Source of the DNA: Arcobacter cloacae
GTDB taxonomy: Bacteria; Campylobacterota; Campylobacteria; Campylobacterales; Arcobacteraceae
Assembly (NCBI RefSeq): GCF_013201935.1
Contig: NZ_CP053833.1
Location: forward strand, 2,108,001 to 2,172,000
DNA length: 64,000 bases
Reading direction: 5' to 3'
The notes beneath the pieces were generated by a model. The model did no database searches. It was not told the origin of the DNA and saw only the letters and a list, made by a program, of their open reading frames with translations. Position numbers and translations under genes: made by a program. The stretch's first letter is position 1, and every line of letters starts with the position of its first letter. Below, one piece after another: positions 38,437-47,508 of the stretch.

Positions 38437-39117
38437 TTATAAATTTGAAATAAATGTAGCTAAGGCTTCGATTTCTGCATCAGTTTTATTTTCAACTTGA
38501 GGTTTCATAATATTTTTCATTACTCCACCATAACTTCCATCTTTGTATCCATTCATTGCTTTTATAGTTCTTTCTTTATCCCATCCAGCAATAACTTGTG
38601 ATTTTCCTAAAGCTTCTTTTTCTCCCTTTTGTCCGTGACATGATGCACAAGTTTTATATAAAGCTTCTCCATTTGGTCCTTCAACAACTATTTCTGTTAC
38701 TTCCTCTGAAGTAGCCTCTGAAATTACTTCTTTTGCAGCATCAGTAGTCTCTTCTACTTTTTCAGTTACTGCTTGAGTAACTGATGATACTTCATCTTTT
38801 ACATCATTTTTAACTTCTTCTACTTTTTGTTCAACAACCTCTTTTGTAGATTCAATTGTATCTTTTGAATTTTCTTTTATTTCTTCAGCTACTTTTTCTG
38901 TAACTTGAGTTGTGCCTGAAACAGAATCAGAAACTTCTTTAACTTTTTCTTCTACAGCCGTTGCTGTTTCTTTAACTTCACTAGAAACTGTTTCTTTTGT
39001 TTCTACTATTTCTTGTTTAGCGACTTCTGCTGTAGCTTGTGTAGTTGTTTTTTTATCCTCTGAACATCCTGCAAGTAATAATACTGTCACAGCTGAACTT
39101 AATAAAATTTTATTCAT
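38437..39117 (-). CDS. Lipoprotein c-type cytochrome with long helical spacer
   Basis: This 226-residue protein has lipoprotein signal LLLAGC, so the mature N-terminus is Cys18. Residues 25 to 150 are a low-complexity helix rich in Val, Glu, Lys and Thr, with repeats such as VEEKVKEV, VAEEIKEN, VEQKVEEV and VTEKVEETTDAAKE. The last 75 residues are a single-haem cytochrome c: YKTCASCHGQKGEK binds haem, and a Met lies in NIMKP. It is probably a membrane-tethered electron shuttle in the periplasm. It is monocistronic, with TATAAT at 39169-39174. Confidence 0.85.
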   Translation of the reverse strand: MNKILLSSAVTVLLLAGCSEDKKTTTQATAEVAKQEIVETKETVSSEVKETATAVEEKVKEVSDSVSGTTQVTEKVAEEIKENSKDTIESTKEVVEQKVEEVKNDVKDEVSSVTQAVTEKVEETTDAAKEVISEATSEEVTEIVVEGPNGEALYKTCASCHGQKGEKEALGKSQVIAGWDKERTIKAMNGYKDGSYGGVMKNIMKPQVENKTDAEIEALATFISNL

Positions 39118-39168
39118 CTTATCTATCCTTTTGAATTTTCATTTTGTCTTACAAAAAACAATTTTTGC

Positions 39169-39174
39169 ATTATA
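39169..39174 (-). promoter_or_regulatory. -10 box for the cytochrome c lipoprotein gene
   Basis: The minus strand reads GGTTATAATGCAAA, about 50 bases before the cytochrome ATG and between it and clpA. Confidence 0.5.
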
Positions 39175-39199
39175 ACCAAACTATTGTATAATAATTGTG

Positions 39200-41425
39200 T
39201 TATAAACTTTCATATTTAAATACAAATTTCTCATCAAAATCAATTTTTACTGTTCCACCTTTTTTAAGTTTTCCAAATAAAATCTCATCTGTTAAAGGAT
39301 TTTTTATTTTATCAGATATAACTCTATTAAGTGGTCTTGCACCCATTGCTTTGTCATAACCTAAATTTGCTAACTCTTTTTTAGCCTTAGCACTAATTTC
39401 AATTTTGATTTTTTTATCAACTAATTGTCTTTCTAAATCTTCTATAAACTTACCTGCAACTTTAGCAACAATATCTAAACTTAAAGCATCAAAAGTAACA
39501 ACAGCATCAAGTCTATTTCTAAATTCTGGAGCAAAAAATTTATTTATTGCTTTATTTTCATTTAATTTTTCATTTTTGGCAAATCCCATTACATTTGCTT
39601 CTGTTGCACCTAAATTTGAAGTCATTATTAATATAACATTTTGAAAATCTGCTTTGTTTCCACTATTATCAGTTAATTGAGCATTATCCATAACCTGCAA
39701 TAAAATTGACATCAAATCAGGATGAGCTTTTTCTATCTCATCTAATAATAAAACTGTATGTGGATGTTTTCTAATAGCTTCAGTTAAAAGTCCACCTTGT
39801 TCAAATCCAACGTATCCCGCTGGTGCTCCAATAAGTCTTGAAACCGTATGTGCTTCCATATATTCACTCATATCAAATCTTTCAAAATTAATCCCTAATT
39901 GAGTTGATAACTCACGTGCTACTTCTGTTTTTCCAACTCCTGTAGGTCCTGTAAATAAAAAACTTCCTATTGGTTTTTTATCAAGACCCAGTCCTGCTTT
40001 ATTTCTTTTTATTGCTTGAACTATTACATTTATTGCATTATCTTGTCCAAATACTCTTTTTTGCATATTTTTTTCTAAAGATTTTAACAGAGTTAAATCC
40101 GATTTTGTAGCACTTTTTGCTGGTATGTGTGCCATTTTAGAAACCGTAACTTCAACCTCTTTAGCAGTTATTGTTATATTACTTTCAGTTTTTGTTTTAA
40201 GTTCTGTTGCTAAACTTATTTTTTTTGAAGCTCCAACCTCATCGATTACATCAATTGCACAATCTGGTAAAAATCTATCTGTTATATATTTTTTACTCAA
40301 TTCTACAGCAGTTGATATAGCACTTTTTGAATATTTTACACCATGATACTCTTCATATTTTGATTTTAGTCCTTCTAAAATTAAAATTGAATCTTCAATA
40401 CTTGGTTCTTCAACATCTACTTTTGCAAATCTTCTACTTAAAGCTTTATCTTTTGAAAAATCATTTCTAAACTCTGCAAAAGTAGTTGCACCTATACATC
40501 TTAATTTTCCATTTGCTAACATTGGTTTTAAAATATTTGAAGCATCCATAGCAGACCCACCAACACTTCCAGCTCCAACAATAGTATGAATTTCATCTAT
40601 AAATAAAATTGCATTTTTTATTTTTGAAACCTCTTTTAATAAAGTTTTTAATTTTTTTTCAAAATCCCCTCTATATTTTGTTCCAGCAAGCATAGAACCC
40701 ATATCTAAAGAAAAAACTTTTGATTTTAGTAAAAATTCTGGGACTCTCTCATTTGCAATTTCTAAAGCTAAACCTTCAGCAATTGCTGTTTTTCCAACTC
40801 CAGGTTCACCAACAAGTATTGGATTATTCTTTTTTCTTCTACTTAAAATTTCTATTACTCTACTTATTTCTCTATTTCTTCCAATAACTGGGTCAATTTC
40901 ACCTTTTTTGGCCAAAGCAACTAATTCAACTGAATTTTGATCTAAAACTTTATTTTCATTATCAGTACTATTTTCATTAATTTCATCTTCATCATTTTGT
41001 TTATGAGATATCTCTTCTAAGATATCTACTCTTTGAATTCCTAATTTTCTAAGCAAATATGTTGCGTATGATTTCTCATCTTTTAAAATTGCTACAAACA
41101 TATCTTCAACGTTTGCATTAGGCTTTCCACTTCCTTGGGTATGTGCTACCATATATTCTATTGTTGAAGATAAAGATAGAGTCTCCATAGGTTCTTCATT
41201 TATGTTTTGATCTTGTGGAAATTGTGGAGTATTAGTATCAATATAATTTTTTAATTCATTAAAAAGTTCATTTGTATCAACCCCTAAATCTAAAAATAAC
41301 TCTTCTATTGTTTGGTCATGTATTAGCATTAAAAATATATGTTCTACTGTTAAATACTCATGTTTACTACTTTTTGCATAAGCTACTGCTTGTGCAAAAA
41401 TATTTCTTAAATCTTTACTAATCAT
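39200..41425 (-). CDS. clpA: ATP-dependent Clp protease ATP-binding subunit ClpA
   Basis: This AAA+ unfoldase has 741 residues. A Clp_N double repeat (1-145) precedes the first AAA domain (GEPGVGKTAIAEG, Walker B LFIDEIHT) and the second (GPTGVGKTEVARE, LLLDEIEKAHP). The C-terminal D2-small domain follows. The lack of a long coiled-coil middle domain separates it from ClpB. It feeds substrates to ClpP and works with ClpS, whose gene lies two bases upstream. Confidence 0.95.
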   Translation of the reverse strand: MISKDLRNIFAQAVAYAKSSKHEYLTVEHIFLMLIHDQTIEELFLDLGVDTNELFNELKNYIDTNTPQFPQDQNINEEPMETLSLSSTIEYMVAHTQGSGKPNANVEDMFVAILKDEKSYATYLLRKLGIQRVDILEEISHKQNDEDEINENSTDNENKVLDQNSVELVALAKKGEIDPVIGRNREISRVIEILSRRKKNNPILVGEPGVGKTAIAEGLALEIANERVPEFLLKSKVFSLDMGSMLAGTKYRGDFEKKLKTLLKEVSKIKNAILFIDEIHTIVGAGSVGGSAMDASNILKPMLANGKLRCIGATTFAEFRNDFSKDKALSRRFAKVDVEEPSIEDSILILEGLKSKYEEYHGVKYSKSAISTAVELSKKYITDRFLPDCAIDVIDEVGASKKISLATELKTKTESNITITAKEVEVTVSKMAHIPAKSATKSDLTLLKSLEKNMQKRVFGQDNAINVIVQAIKRNKAGLGLDKKPIGSFLFTGPTGVGKTEVARELSTQLGINFERFDMSEYMEAHTVSRLIGAPAGYVGFEQGGLLTEAIRKHPHTVLLLDEIEKAHPDLMSILLQVMDNAQLTDNSGNKADFQNVILIMTSNLGATEANVMGFAKNEKLNENKAINKFFAPEFRNRLDAVVTFDALSLDIVAKVAGKFIEDLERQLVDKKIKIEISAKAKKELANLGYDKAMGARPLNRVISDKIKNPLTDEILFGKLKKGGTVKIDFDEKFVFKYESL

Positions 41426-41427
41426 TC

Positions 41428-41727
41428 TTATTCTTCTTCCATAACAGCTTTTAAAGGAAAGCCTTTTTCTCTTGCTAAATTTTTTACTTGTGCAACTTTT
41501 GTTGAAGCAATCTCATAAGTATAAGTTCCACACAATTCTTTTCCATTATTATGTATACTCAACATAATAGCAGATGCTTCATCAAGAGATTTTCTAAAAA
41601 CTCTAACTAATACATCTATTACAAAATCCATTGTTGAATAATCATCATTAAGTAAAAAAACATTATATTTTTTTGGCTCTTGTAAATCTAAATCATCATT
41701 TAATTCTATTTCTATTTCATTACTCAC
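41428..41727 (-). CDS. clpS: ATP-dependent Clp protease adaptor ClpS
   Basis: This 99-residue protein has an acidic N-terminal tail and then [16 protein letters not shown], the N-degron pocket. [13 protein letters not shown] and the terminal [11 protein letters not shown] complete the fold. It delivers N-end-rule substrates to ClpA. A TATAAT at 41776-41781 on the minus strand is the likely promoter. Confidence 0.95.
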   Translation of the reverse strand: MSNEIEIELNDDLDLQEPKKYNVFLLNDDYSTMDFVIDVLVRVFRKSLDEASAIMLSIHNNGKELCGTYTYEIASTKVAQVKNLAREKGFPLKAVMEEE

Positions 41728-41798
41728 TTCAAACCTTTATTTTGATAAAATCTTTTTAATTAAAAAAACAGATTTATTATAACAAAAAAGAGATTATT

Positions 41799-42431
41799 AT
41801 GAAAAAAGATATAAATTACTTTAAAAATAAAACTATATTTATAACAGCTACAAATACAGATGTAGGAAAAACTTATGCTTGTGAAAAGTTTTTAAACTAT
41901 TTTTCTAAAAATGGTTTAAAAGTAGGATATTTTAAACCTTGTGAAACAGGAGTTAAAGATTCTCCACTTGATGGATCTAAAATGCTTGAATTAACAAAAA
42001 AACTAAATCCTTCTTTTAATGTGACTATAAATGATGTTGTTCCTTACCAATTTTCTTTACCTGCTGCGCCCTATGTTGCAAAAGGTAAAACTATTATTGA
42101 TTTTGAATTTTTAATAAAACAAAAAGAGTATCTACAATCTTTTTGTGATGTTTTAATTATTGAAGGAGCTGGTGGGTTAATGGTTCCTATTCAAGATAAT
42201 ATTTTTATAATTGACTTGATAAAACTATTTAATAGTGAAGCTATTTTAATAACTCCTTCTAAACTTGGTTGTATAAATGACACTTTATTATCAATTCAAG
42301 CATTAAAAAATAGAAATATAAATTTTGATTTTTTTATAAATTTATATGAAGATAAAAATAGCTTTGATGAAGTCTCTAAACCATTTTTAATTGACTACTT
42401 TGGTGAATTAAAATTTTTACAAGATTTATAA
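41799..42431 (+). CDS. bioD: Dethiobiotin synthetase
   Basis: This 210-residue P-loop protein has FITATNTDVGKTYACE (ATP loop), YFKPCETGV and IEGAGGLMVPI. It closes the ureido ring of 7,8-diaminopelargonate with CO2 and ATP in biotin synthesis. No other bio gene is adjacent. It is divergent from clpS and followed by a terminator. Confidence 0.94.
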   Translation: MKKDINYFKNKTIFITATNTDVGKTYACEKFLNYFSKNGLKVGYFKPCETGVKDSPLDGSKMLELTKKLNPSFNVTINDVVPYQFSLPAAPYVAKGKTIIDFEFLIKQKEYLQSFCDVLIIEGAGGLMVPIQDNIFIIDLIKLFNSEAILITPSKLGCINDTLLSIQALKNRNINFDFFINLYEDKNSFDEVSKPFLIDYFGELKFLQDL

Positions 42432-42468
42432 AAAATTAGAAAAAAAAGAAAAATTTTCTAATTTTTTT
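42431..42468 (+). terminator. Terminator after bioD
   Basis: The arms AAATTAGAAAA and TTTTCTAATTT enclose an A-rich loop and are followed by a T run. Confidence 0.75.
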
Positions 42469-42663
42469 CTACTTTAATAGATTTCTTCTTTCTAATTTTA
42501 CTAGTTTTTTAAGCATTTTTTTCTATTTTTTATTTCTTATTTAAGTTTATCTTCCCTTATTATAGGCTCTTGTTGATGTTTTATTATTTTAAACTTAAAT
42601 TTATTTGCTATTTCAAAAGCCATAAATACAATTCATATTAAATGGTGTATAACTTTCCTGTTA

Positions 42664-42700
42664 GTTTTCATGTATAATAATATGTTTACAAACATGAAAC
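42664..42700 (+). promoter_or_regulatory. Promoter with overlapping inverted repeat upstream of the CoA-lyase cluster
   Basis: TATAAT (42673-42678) lies 61 bases before the first gene of the cluster. It is flanked by TTTCATGT (42666-42673) and its complement ACATGAAA (42692-42699). A dyad across the -10 suggests an operator for a repressor or activator. The rest of the 307-base gap since bioD is AT-rich with nothing else recognised. Confidence 0.5.
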
Positions 42701-42738
42701 AAAATAGTAACAAAATCAAATAATGAAAGGTAGATAAA

Positions 42739-43869
42739 ATGACTTCTGCAATAGATTTATCTAAATTAACAGCAAATGATGATTTAACGCCAGTATTAGG
42801 TGGATATTGGCCTGGTATTCAAATTTATTACCCACCAATAAAATTTAATCCTTTAGATGGAACATACGAAAGTATTGAACAAGCAAAATTAAGATTACAA
42901 AAACATGCTTACAAAACAAAAGCACATACTGTTTTGTTTGACTTAGAGGATGGATGTAGACAAAAAGCTATGAGTAGAGAGCTTTTAATTCAAGAATTAC
43001 CAAAATTTCCTGAAAGAAACTTCCAAATAGCAGTTAGAATAAATCCATTTAGAACTGATGAATATGAAGAAGATTTAAAAATGTTAAAACAAATTCATCA
43101 ATACATTGATGTAATTGTTTTAGCAAAAGCTGGAGAAGTTTATGGAAGTGCAGAAATTAGAGATTTATCATCTTGGTTAGTTTCTATTGGAAGTAAATTA
43201 ACAATTCAACCAATCGTAGAGCATCCAAAATCTTTACAAATTGCTGATAGATTGATGGAGCATTCAACTGTTAAACATATTGTATTTGGAATCCACGATT
43301 TTTCAAAAGCTATGGCTTATAAAATCACTCCAAAAGGGTGGATTGATGAATTAGAAACTTTCTTTAACATGTTAACAATGGAAGCAAGAATAAAAGGAAG
43401 AGGAGTTATTGGTGGAGTTGAAGTTATGCTTACACCTCATTCATTACCTGATTCTTGCGTTGAGAAAAAAGATATTAGAAGATGGTTAGATTTACATGGA
43501 GATGAAGCTTCTAGAGCTGTTTATTCTCATGCAAATAGAGAGTGTGCAATGGGATTAACAGGGAAACAAGTTATTACTCCAAATCATATTAATGTATGTA
43601 AAGTTGCATTTACTCCATCACCAAATGAAATAGCAAAAGATGTTTCTATTTTAAAAGCAGCTATTGAAGCGGATGCTTTATTAAGTGGAGCGATTAGATA
43701 TGAAGGTGAGATGTTAGATCCACCAATGTTTGGTAAATCATTACAAAATATTTTAAGAGCTTATGCCTTAAGAAGTTTATCAAAAGAAGATGAAATATTT
43801 GCATTATCTGTATTAAATAGAATGCCAATTCACACGTTTAAAGAAAACTGGCCATACGGTCAACTGTAA
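42739..43869 (+). CDS. CitE/HpcH-type lyase-family protein (first of three in cluster)
   Basis: This 376-residue TIM-barrel protein shows the CoA-lyase pattern. VLFDLEDGCRQKA is first, then VRINPFR, VLAKAGEVYG, QPIVEHPKSL (metal-ligand Glu) and VFGIHDFSKAM (metal-ligand Asp). The catalytic residues are intact. It has an N-terminal extension (PVLGGYWPGIQIYYPP) and a C-terminal arm not found in short CitE proteins. Family members cleave or form malyl-, citramalyl- or related CoA esters. The substrate is unknown. It is the first gene of the cluster and lies 19 bases before the synthetase fusion. Confidence 0.75.
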   Translation: MTSAIDLSKLTANDDLTPVLGGYWPGIQIYYPPIKFNPLDGTYESIEQAKLRLQKHAYKTKAHTVLFDLEDGCRQKAMSRELLIQELPKFPERNFQIAVRINPFRTDEYEEDLKMLKQIHQYIDVIVLAKAGEVYGSAEIRDLSSWLVSIGSKLTIQPIVEHPKSLQIADRLMEHSTVKHIVFGIHDFSKAMAYKITPKGWIDELETFFNMLTMEARIKGRGVIGGVEVMLTPHSLPDSCVEKKDIRRWLDLHGDEASRAVYSHANRECAMGLTGKQVITPNHINVCKVAFTPSPNEIAKDVSILKAAIEADALLSGAIRYEGEMLDPPMFGKSLQNILRAYALRSLSKEDEIFALSVLNRMPIHTFKENWPYGQL

Positions 43870-43888
43870 TTTCGTAAGGAGATTTATC

Positions 43889-46408
43889 ATGAATGAAACA
43901 ATTAAAATAGATATACCAGAGTTTTTAAATATTGGAGTTGCTTGTACATCAGCACATGTTGGAACAGCAAGAGAAAACAATATTGCTATGGTAATTGAAG
44001 ATGACAAATTAGGAACTGATGAAATTACATATAAAGATTTAGCAACAAAATCTGATCAAGTTTGTAATTTTTTTACAGGGATTGGTCTTGAGCCAAGAGA
44101 TAGAGTATTAGTTTGTTTAAAAAACTCTCTTGCTTACCCTATTTCGTTTTTTGGAACAATGAAAGCTGGAATTATAGCAGTTCCAACTTCTACACTTTTA
44201 AGTGGTTCAGAAGTTAAATATCTTGCAGAAGATTCACAAGCAAGAGCTATTGTATTAAGTGCAACTATGTACGAAAACTTAGTTCCTTACTTAGAGAATC
44301 TTGATAATTTAAGAACTATAGTTGTTGCTGGAATTGATAGTGTTGAAGAGTTAAAAAAACCAAAAAACATCAATGTTTATGCATTAAATGAGATTTTTGA
44401 ATCAACAGATAAAACACCAAATCATTATAACTCAAAATCAGGTGAACCTGCATATTTAGTTTATACATCAGGAACAACAGGATATCCAAAAGGAGTATTA
44501 CACTCTCATAGATCATTAGTTGGAAGAACTCCTGCTACTAAATTCTGGTTTAACTTTAAAGAGAATGATAGAATCATGCACTCTGGAAAATTCAATTGGA
44601 CTTATGTACTAGGTTCAGCATTAATGGATCCATTATTTAATGGTCATACAGTTATTGCTTATGAAGGTTCAAATGATGCATCAACTTGGATTAATTTGAT
44701 TAAAAAACATAATTGTACTATTTTCATTGGAGTTCCAACAATTTATAGACAAATTATCCAAAAAACTGATTTTAAACTTGAAGATTGTCCAAGTCTAAGA
44801 TATTGTATGAGTGCTGGTGAACACTTGTCTGATGAAATGTTAGGATTATGGAGAGAAAGATTTAATCAAGATATTTATGAAGCAATTGGAATGAGTGAAT
44901 GTTCTTATTATATTTCTCACTCAGTTAATAATCCTATAAGACCTGGAAGTGCTGGATTTGTTCAACCAGGACATATTGTAAAACTTTTAGACCCTGAAAC
45001 ATTAGAAGAAGTTGGTGTTGAAGAAGAAGGAATGATTTGTATAGGTGAAGATGATCCAGGATTATTCCTTGAGTATTGGCAACTTGAAGAAGAAACAGCT
45101 AAATCAAGACATGATGGATATTTCTTTACAGGTGACTATGCAAAAAGAGATAAAGATGGATATATTTGGTTTATTGGTAGAAAAGATGACATTATCAATA
45201 CATTTGGATTTAGAGTATCTCCACATGAAATCGAAAGAGTTGTAAAAACTCATGATGCAGTTGCTGATTGTGTTGCATTTGGTTTAGATATTGAAAAAGA
45301 CAAAACAATAGTTGCTATTGCTGTTGTTGGTCATCAAGAATTATCACAAGAAAAACAAGATGAAATTTTAAAATTTGCACAAGCAAATCTTGCAAAATAT
45401 AAAGCTCCAAAAACTATATTTGCAATGCTTGACTATCCAAGAACTAAAAATGGAAAAGTTTTAAGAAAACAACTTGTAAAACAATTACATGAACAATATC
45501 ACGCAAAAGAGAGTGGTGAAGAGATTGTTGAATATAAAGCTAGAAGATCTATGTTATTTATACCTTCATATAACAAACAAAATGTTCAAAAAGCAAAAAC
45601 AGTATTAGCAGATACAGTAATTTTTGATTTAGAAGCGATTTTACAAGAGCAAAGAGAAGTTGGAAGAGAAACTTTAAGACAAGTTTATAAAGAAGATGGT
45701 GCTAAATTTGGTGAGTCAGAAAGAGTTTTAAGAATCAATAATCTTGGAACAGAAGATCTTAAAAAAGATTTAGAATTAGCACGTGAAATTGAACTTGATG
45801 GTTTGTTATTCTCTAAAATTGACAGTAAAGAAGATGTTTTAGAAGCTGAAAGATTAATCAATGAAGTAAATCCAAATTTATCTTTAATGATTATGATTGA
45901 AACTCCTATGTCGGTTTTAAATATTCATGAAATTTGTGCAGCTAGTTCAAAAGTTGAAGTTGTTGTTGTTGGTTCTAATAAACTTGCAAATAGACTTCAA
46001 ATTGATATTAAAAAAGGTTCAAAAGCGATGTTTAATTACTTATCGCAAATTGCCTTAGCGTCAAAAGCTTACGGAAAAACAGTTATCGATGGACCACATT
46101 TTGATGTACATGATGAGTTTGCTTGTGAAGATTCAACAAAAGATGCATTTAATTTAGGATTTGATGGTAAATCGTTGATTCACCCTGTTCAAATTGAATA
46201 TATCAATGATATCTTTACTCCAAAACAATCTGAAGTTGAAGATTATGAAAAAATGATTGCTAAATATGAAGAAGCGGCAAGAGAAGGGAAAGAAGTAATT
46301 CTACATAATGATAGGTTAGTGGATTCTTCAAGAATTAAATGGGCTAAAAAAATGATCACTTTATATGAAACATATAAAGCTTTAGGTCAAAACCTATTTA
46401 ATAAATAA
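43889..46408 (+). CDS. Fusion of AMP-forming acyl-CoA synthetase and CitE-like lyase domain
   Basis: This protein has 839 residues. Residues 1 to about 535 are an ANL-family acyl-CoA synthetase of the benzoate-CoA-ligase type. YTSGTTGYPKGVLHSH is the P-loop near residue 190. GMSECSYYI and TGDYAKRDKDGYIWFIGRKDD follow, with the catalytic Lys in KNGKVLRK near 520. From about 550 a CitE/HpcH-like domain begins (RRSMLFIPSY) and runs to the end (DGPHFDVHDEF, GKSLIHPVQIEYIND). In it the metal Glu is kept (IET, Glu671), but the metal Asp of the G-x-x-D-L motif is Lys698 (GSNKLANRL). The DLED motif is also changed to DLEA (580-583). The domain may be regulatory or structural, or have changed chemistry. 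Confidence 0.85.
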   Translation: MNETIKIDIPEFLNIGVACTSAHVGTARENNIAMVIEDDKLGTDEITYKDLATKSDQVCNFFTGIGLEPRDRVLVCLKNSLAYPISFFGTMKAGIIAVPTSTLLSGSEVKYLAEDSQARAIVLSATMYENLVPYLENLDNLRTIVVAGIDSVEELKKPKNINVYALNEIFESTDKTPNHYNSKSGEPAYLVYTSGTTGYPKGVLHSHRSLVGRTPATKFWFNFKENDRIMHSGKFNWTYVLGSALMDPLFNGHTVIAYEGSNDASTWINLIKKHNCTIFIGVPTIYRQIIQKTDFKLEDCPSLRYCMSAGEHLSDEMLGLWRERFNQDIYEAIGMSECSYYISHSVNNPIRPGSAGFVQPGHIVKLLDPETLEEVGVEEEGMICIGEDDPGLFLEYWQLEEETAKSRHDGYFFTGDYAKRDKDGYIWFIGRKDDIINTFGFRVSPHEIERVVKTHDAVADCVAFGLDIEKDKTIVAIAVVGHQELSQEKQDEILKFAQANLAKYKAPKTIFAMLDYPRTKNGKVLRKQLVKQLHEQYHAKESGEEIVEYKARRSMLFIPSYNKQNVQKAKTVLADTVIFDLEAILQEQREVGRETLRQVYKEDGAKFGESERVLRINNLGTEDLKKDLELAREIELDGLLFSKIDSKEDVLEAERLINEVNPNLSLMIMIETPMSVLNIHEICAASSKVEVVVVGSNKLANRLQIDIKKGSKAMFNYLSQIALASKAYGKTVIDGPHFDVHDEFACEDSTKDAFNLGFDGKSLIHPVQIEYINDIFTPKQSEVEDYEKMIAKYEEAAREGKEVILHNDRLVDSSRIKWAKKMITLYETYKALGQNLFNK

Positions 46409-46417
46409 GGAGTAAAT

Positions 46418-47476
46418 GTGTCTAAGATAAATATGGGTAATTTTTTTGAAGATTTTTCAATCGGTCAAAAAATCGTTCATCCACTTCCTAGAACAATAAG
46501 TGAAGGTGATGTATCTTTATACATCGCTTTTACAGGTTCAAGATTTGCTCTACACTCTTCTGATGTAGTTGCAAAAGAAATGGGATATGATAAAAGACCA
46601 ATTGATGATATATTAATGTTTCATTTAACATTTGGAAAATCTGTACAAGATATCTCTTTAAATGCAATTGCAAATTTAGGATATGCGGAAATGGCTTTCC
46701 CTAATCCAGTTTATGTTGGAGATACAGTAAGTATGACTTCAACAGTAATTGGATTAAAAGAGAATTCAAATGGTAAAAGTGGAGTTGTTTATGTTCACTC
46801 TGTTGGTGTAAATCAAAACGGTGCTGTTGTACTTGATTTCAAAAGATGGGTAATGGTTCATAAAAAAGACCACTCTAATTTAAGTGGAGTTAATGAAGTT
46901 CCATCTTTTGCAAAAACAACACCAATTTCACAAATCAATATTCCAACTATTAAATGTGTTGATACAGATTCAACTGGTGGAAAATATTTCTTTGAAGATT
47001 ATGTTGAAGGTGAAAGATTAGACCATCCTGAGGGAATTACAGTTGATAATAGTGACCACACTTTAGCAACTAAATTGTATCAAAACAATGCAAAAGTGCA
47101 TTTCAATGACCATATGATGAAAAGCACACCAATGGGTCAAAGATTAATGTATGGTGGAATCATTATTTCAATGGCAAGAGCTATTTCATTTAATGGCTTA
47201 CAAAATGCTCAATGGGTATGTGCTATAAATAGTGGAGCTCACGCTAACCCTACATATGCAGGTGATACTATTTATGCATATACTGAAATTTTAGAAAAAA
47301 TTGAAGTAAATAGAGATGATATTGGATTATTAAGAGTTAGAACTATTGGTTTAAAAAATCAAACTGCTAAAGAGACTCCAAATCCAAAAGGTGAAGATGG
47401 TAAATATTTACCAAATGTTGTACTTGATTTAGATTACACTATTGTAATCCCAAAAAAAGTTACTGAAAAAAAATAA
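46418..47476 (+). CDS. mch: MaoC-family hydratase, mesaconyl-CoA hydratase type
   Basis: This 352-residue double hot-dog protein starts GNFFEDFSIGQKIVHPLPRT, then EGDVSLYIAFTGSRFAL. It has LNAIANLGYAEMAF and in the second half VHFNDHMM and FNGLQNAQWVCAINSG. I recognise this layout from Rhodobacter mesaconyl-CoA hydratase (beta-methylmalyl-CoA dehydratase). The reaction interconverts beta-methylmalyl-CoA and mesaconyl-C1-CoA. A GTG start 9 bases after the fusion gene is used. With a CoA lyase next door, it could link glyoxylate plus propionyl-CoA to mesaconyl-CoA. Confidence 0.8.
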   Translation: MSKINMGNFFEDFSIGQKIVHPLPRTISEGDVSLYIAFTGSRFALHSSDVVAKEMGYDKRPIDDILMFHLTFGKSVQDISLNAIANLGYAEMAFPNPVYVGDTVSMTSTVIGLKENSNGKSGVVYVHSVGVNQNGAVVLDFKRWVMVHKKDHSNLSGVNEVPSFAKTTPISQINIPTIKCVDTDSTGGKYFFEDYVEGERLDHPEGITVDNSDHTLATKLYQNNAKVHFNDHMMKSTPMGQRLMYGGIIISMARAISFNGLQNAQWVCAINSGAHANPTYAGDTIYAYTEILEKIEVNRDDIGLLRVRTIGLKNQTAKETPNPKGEDGKYLPNVVLDLDYTIVIPKKVTEKK

Positions 47477-47508
47477 AACAAATTTAATTTTAACAAAAAG
47501 GAAAAAAT

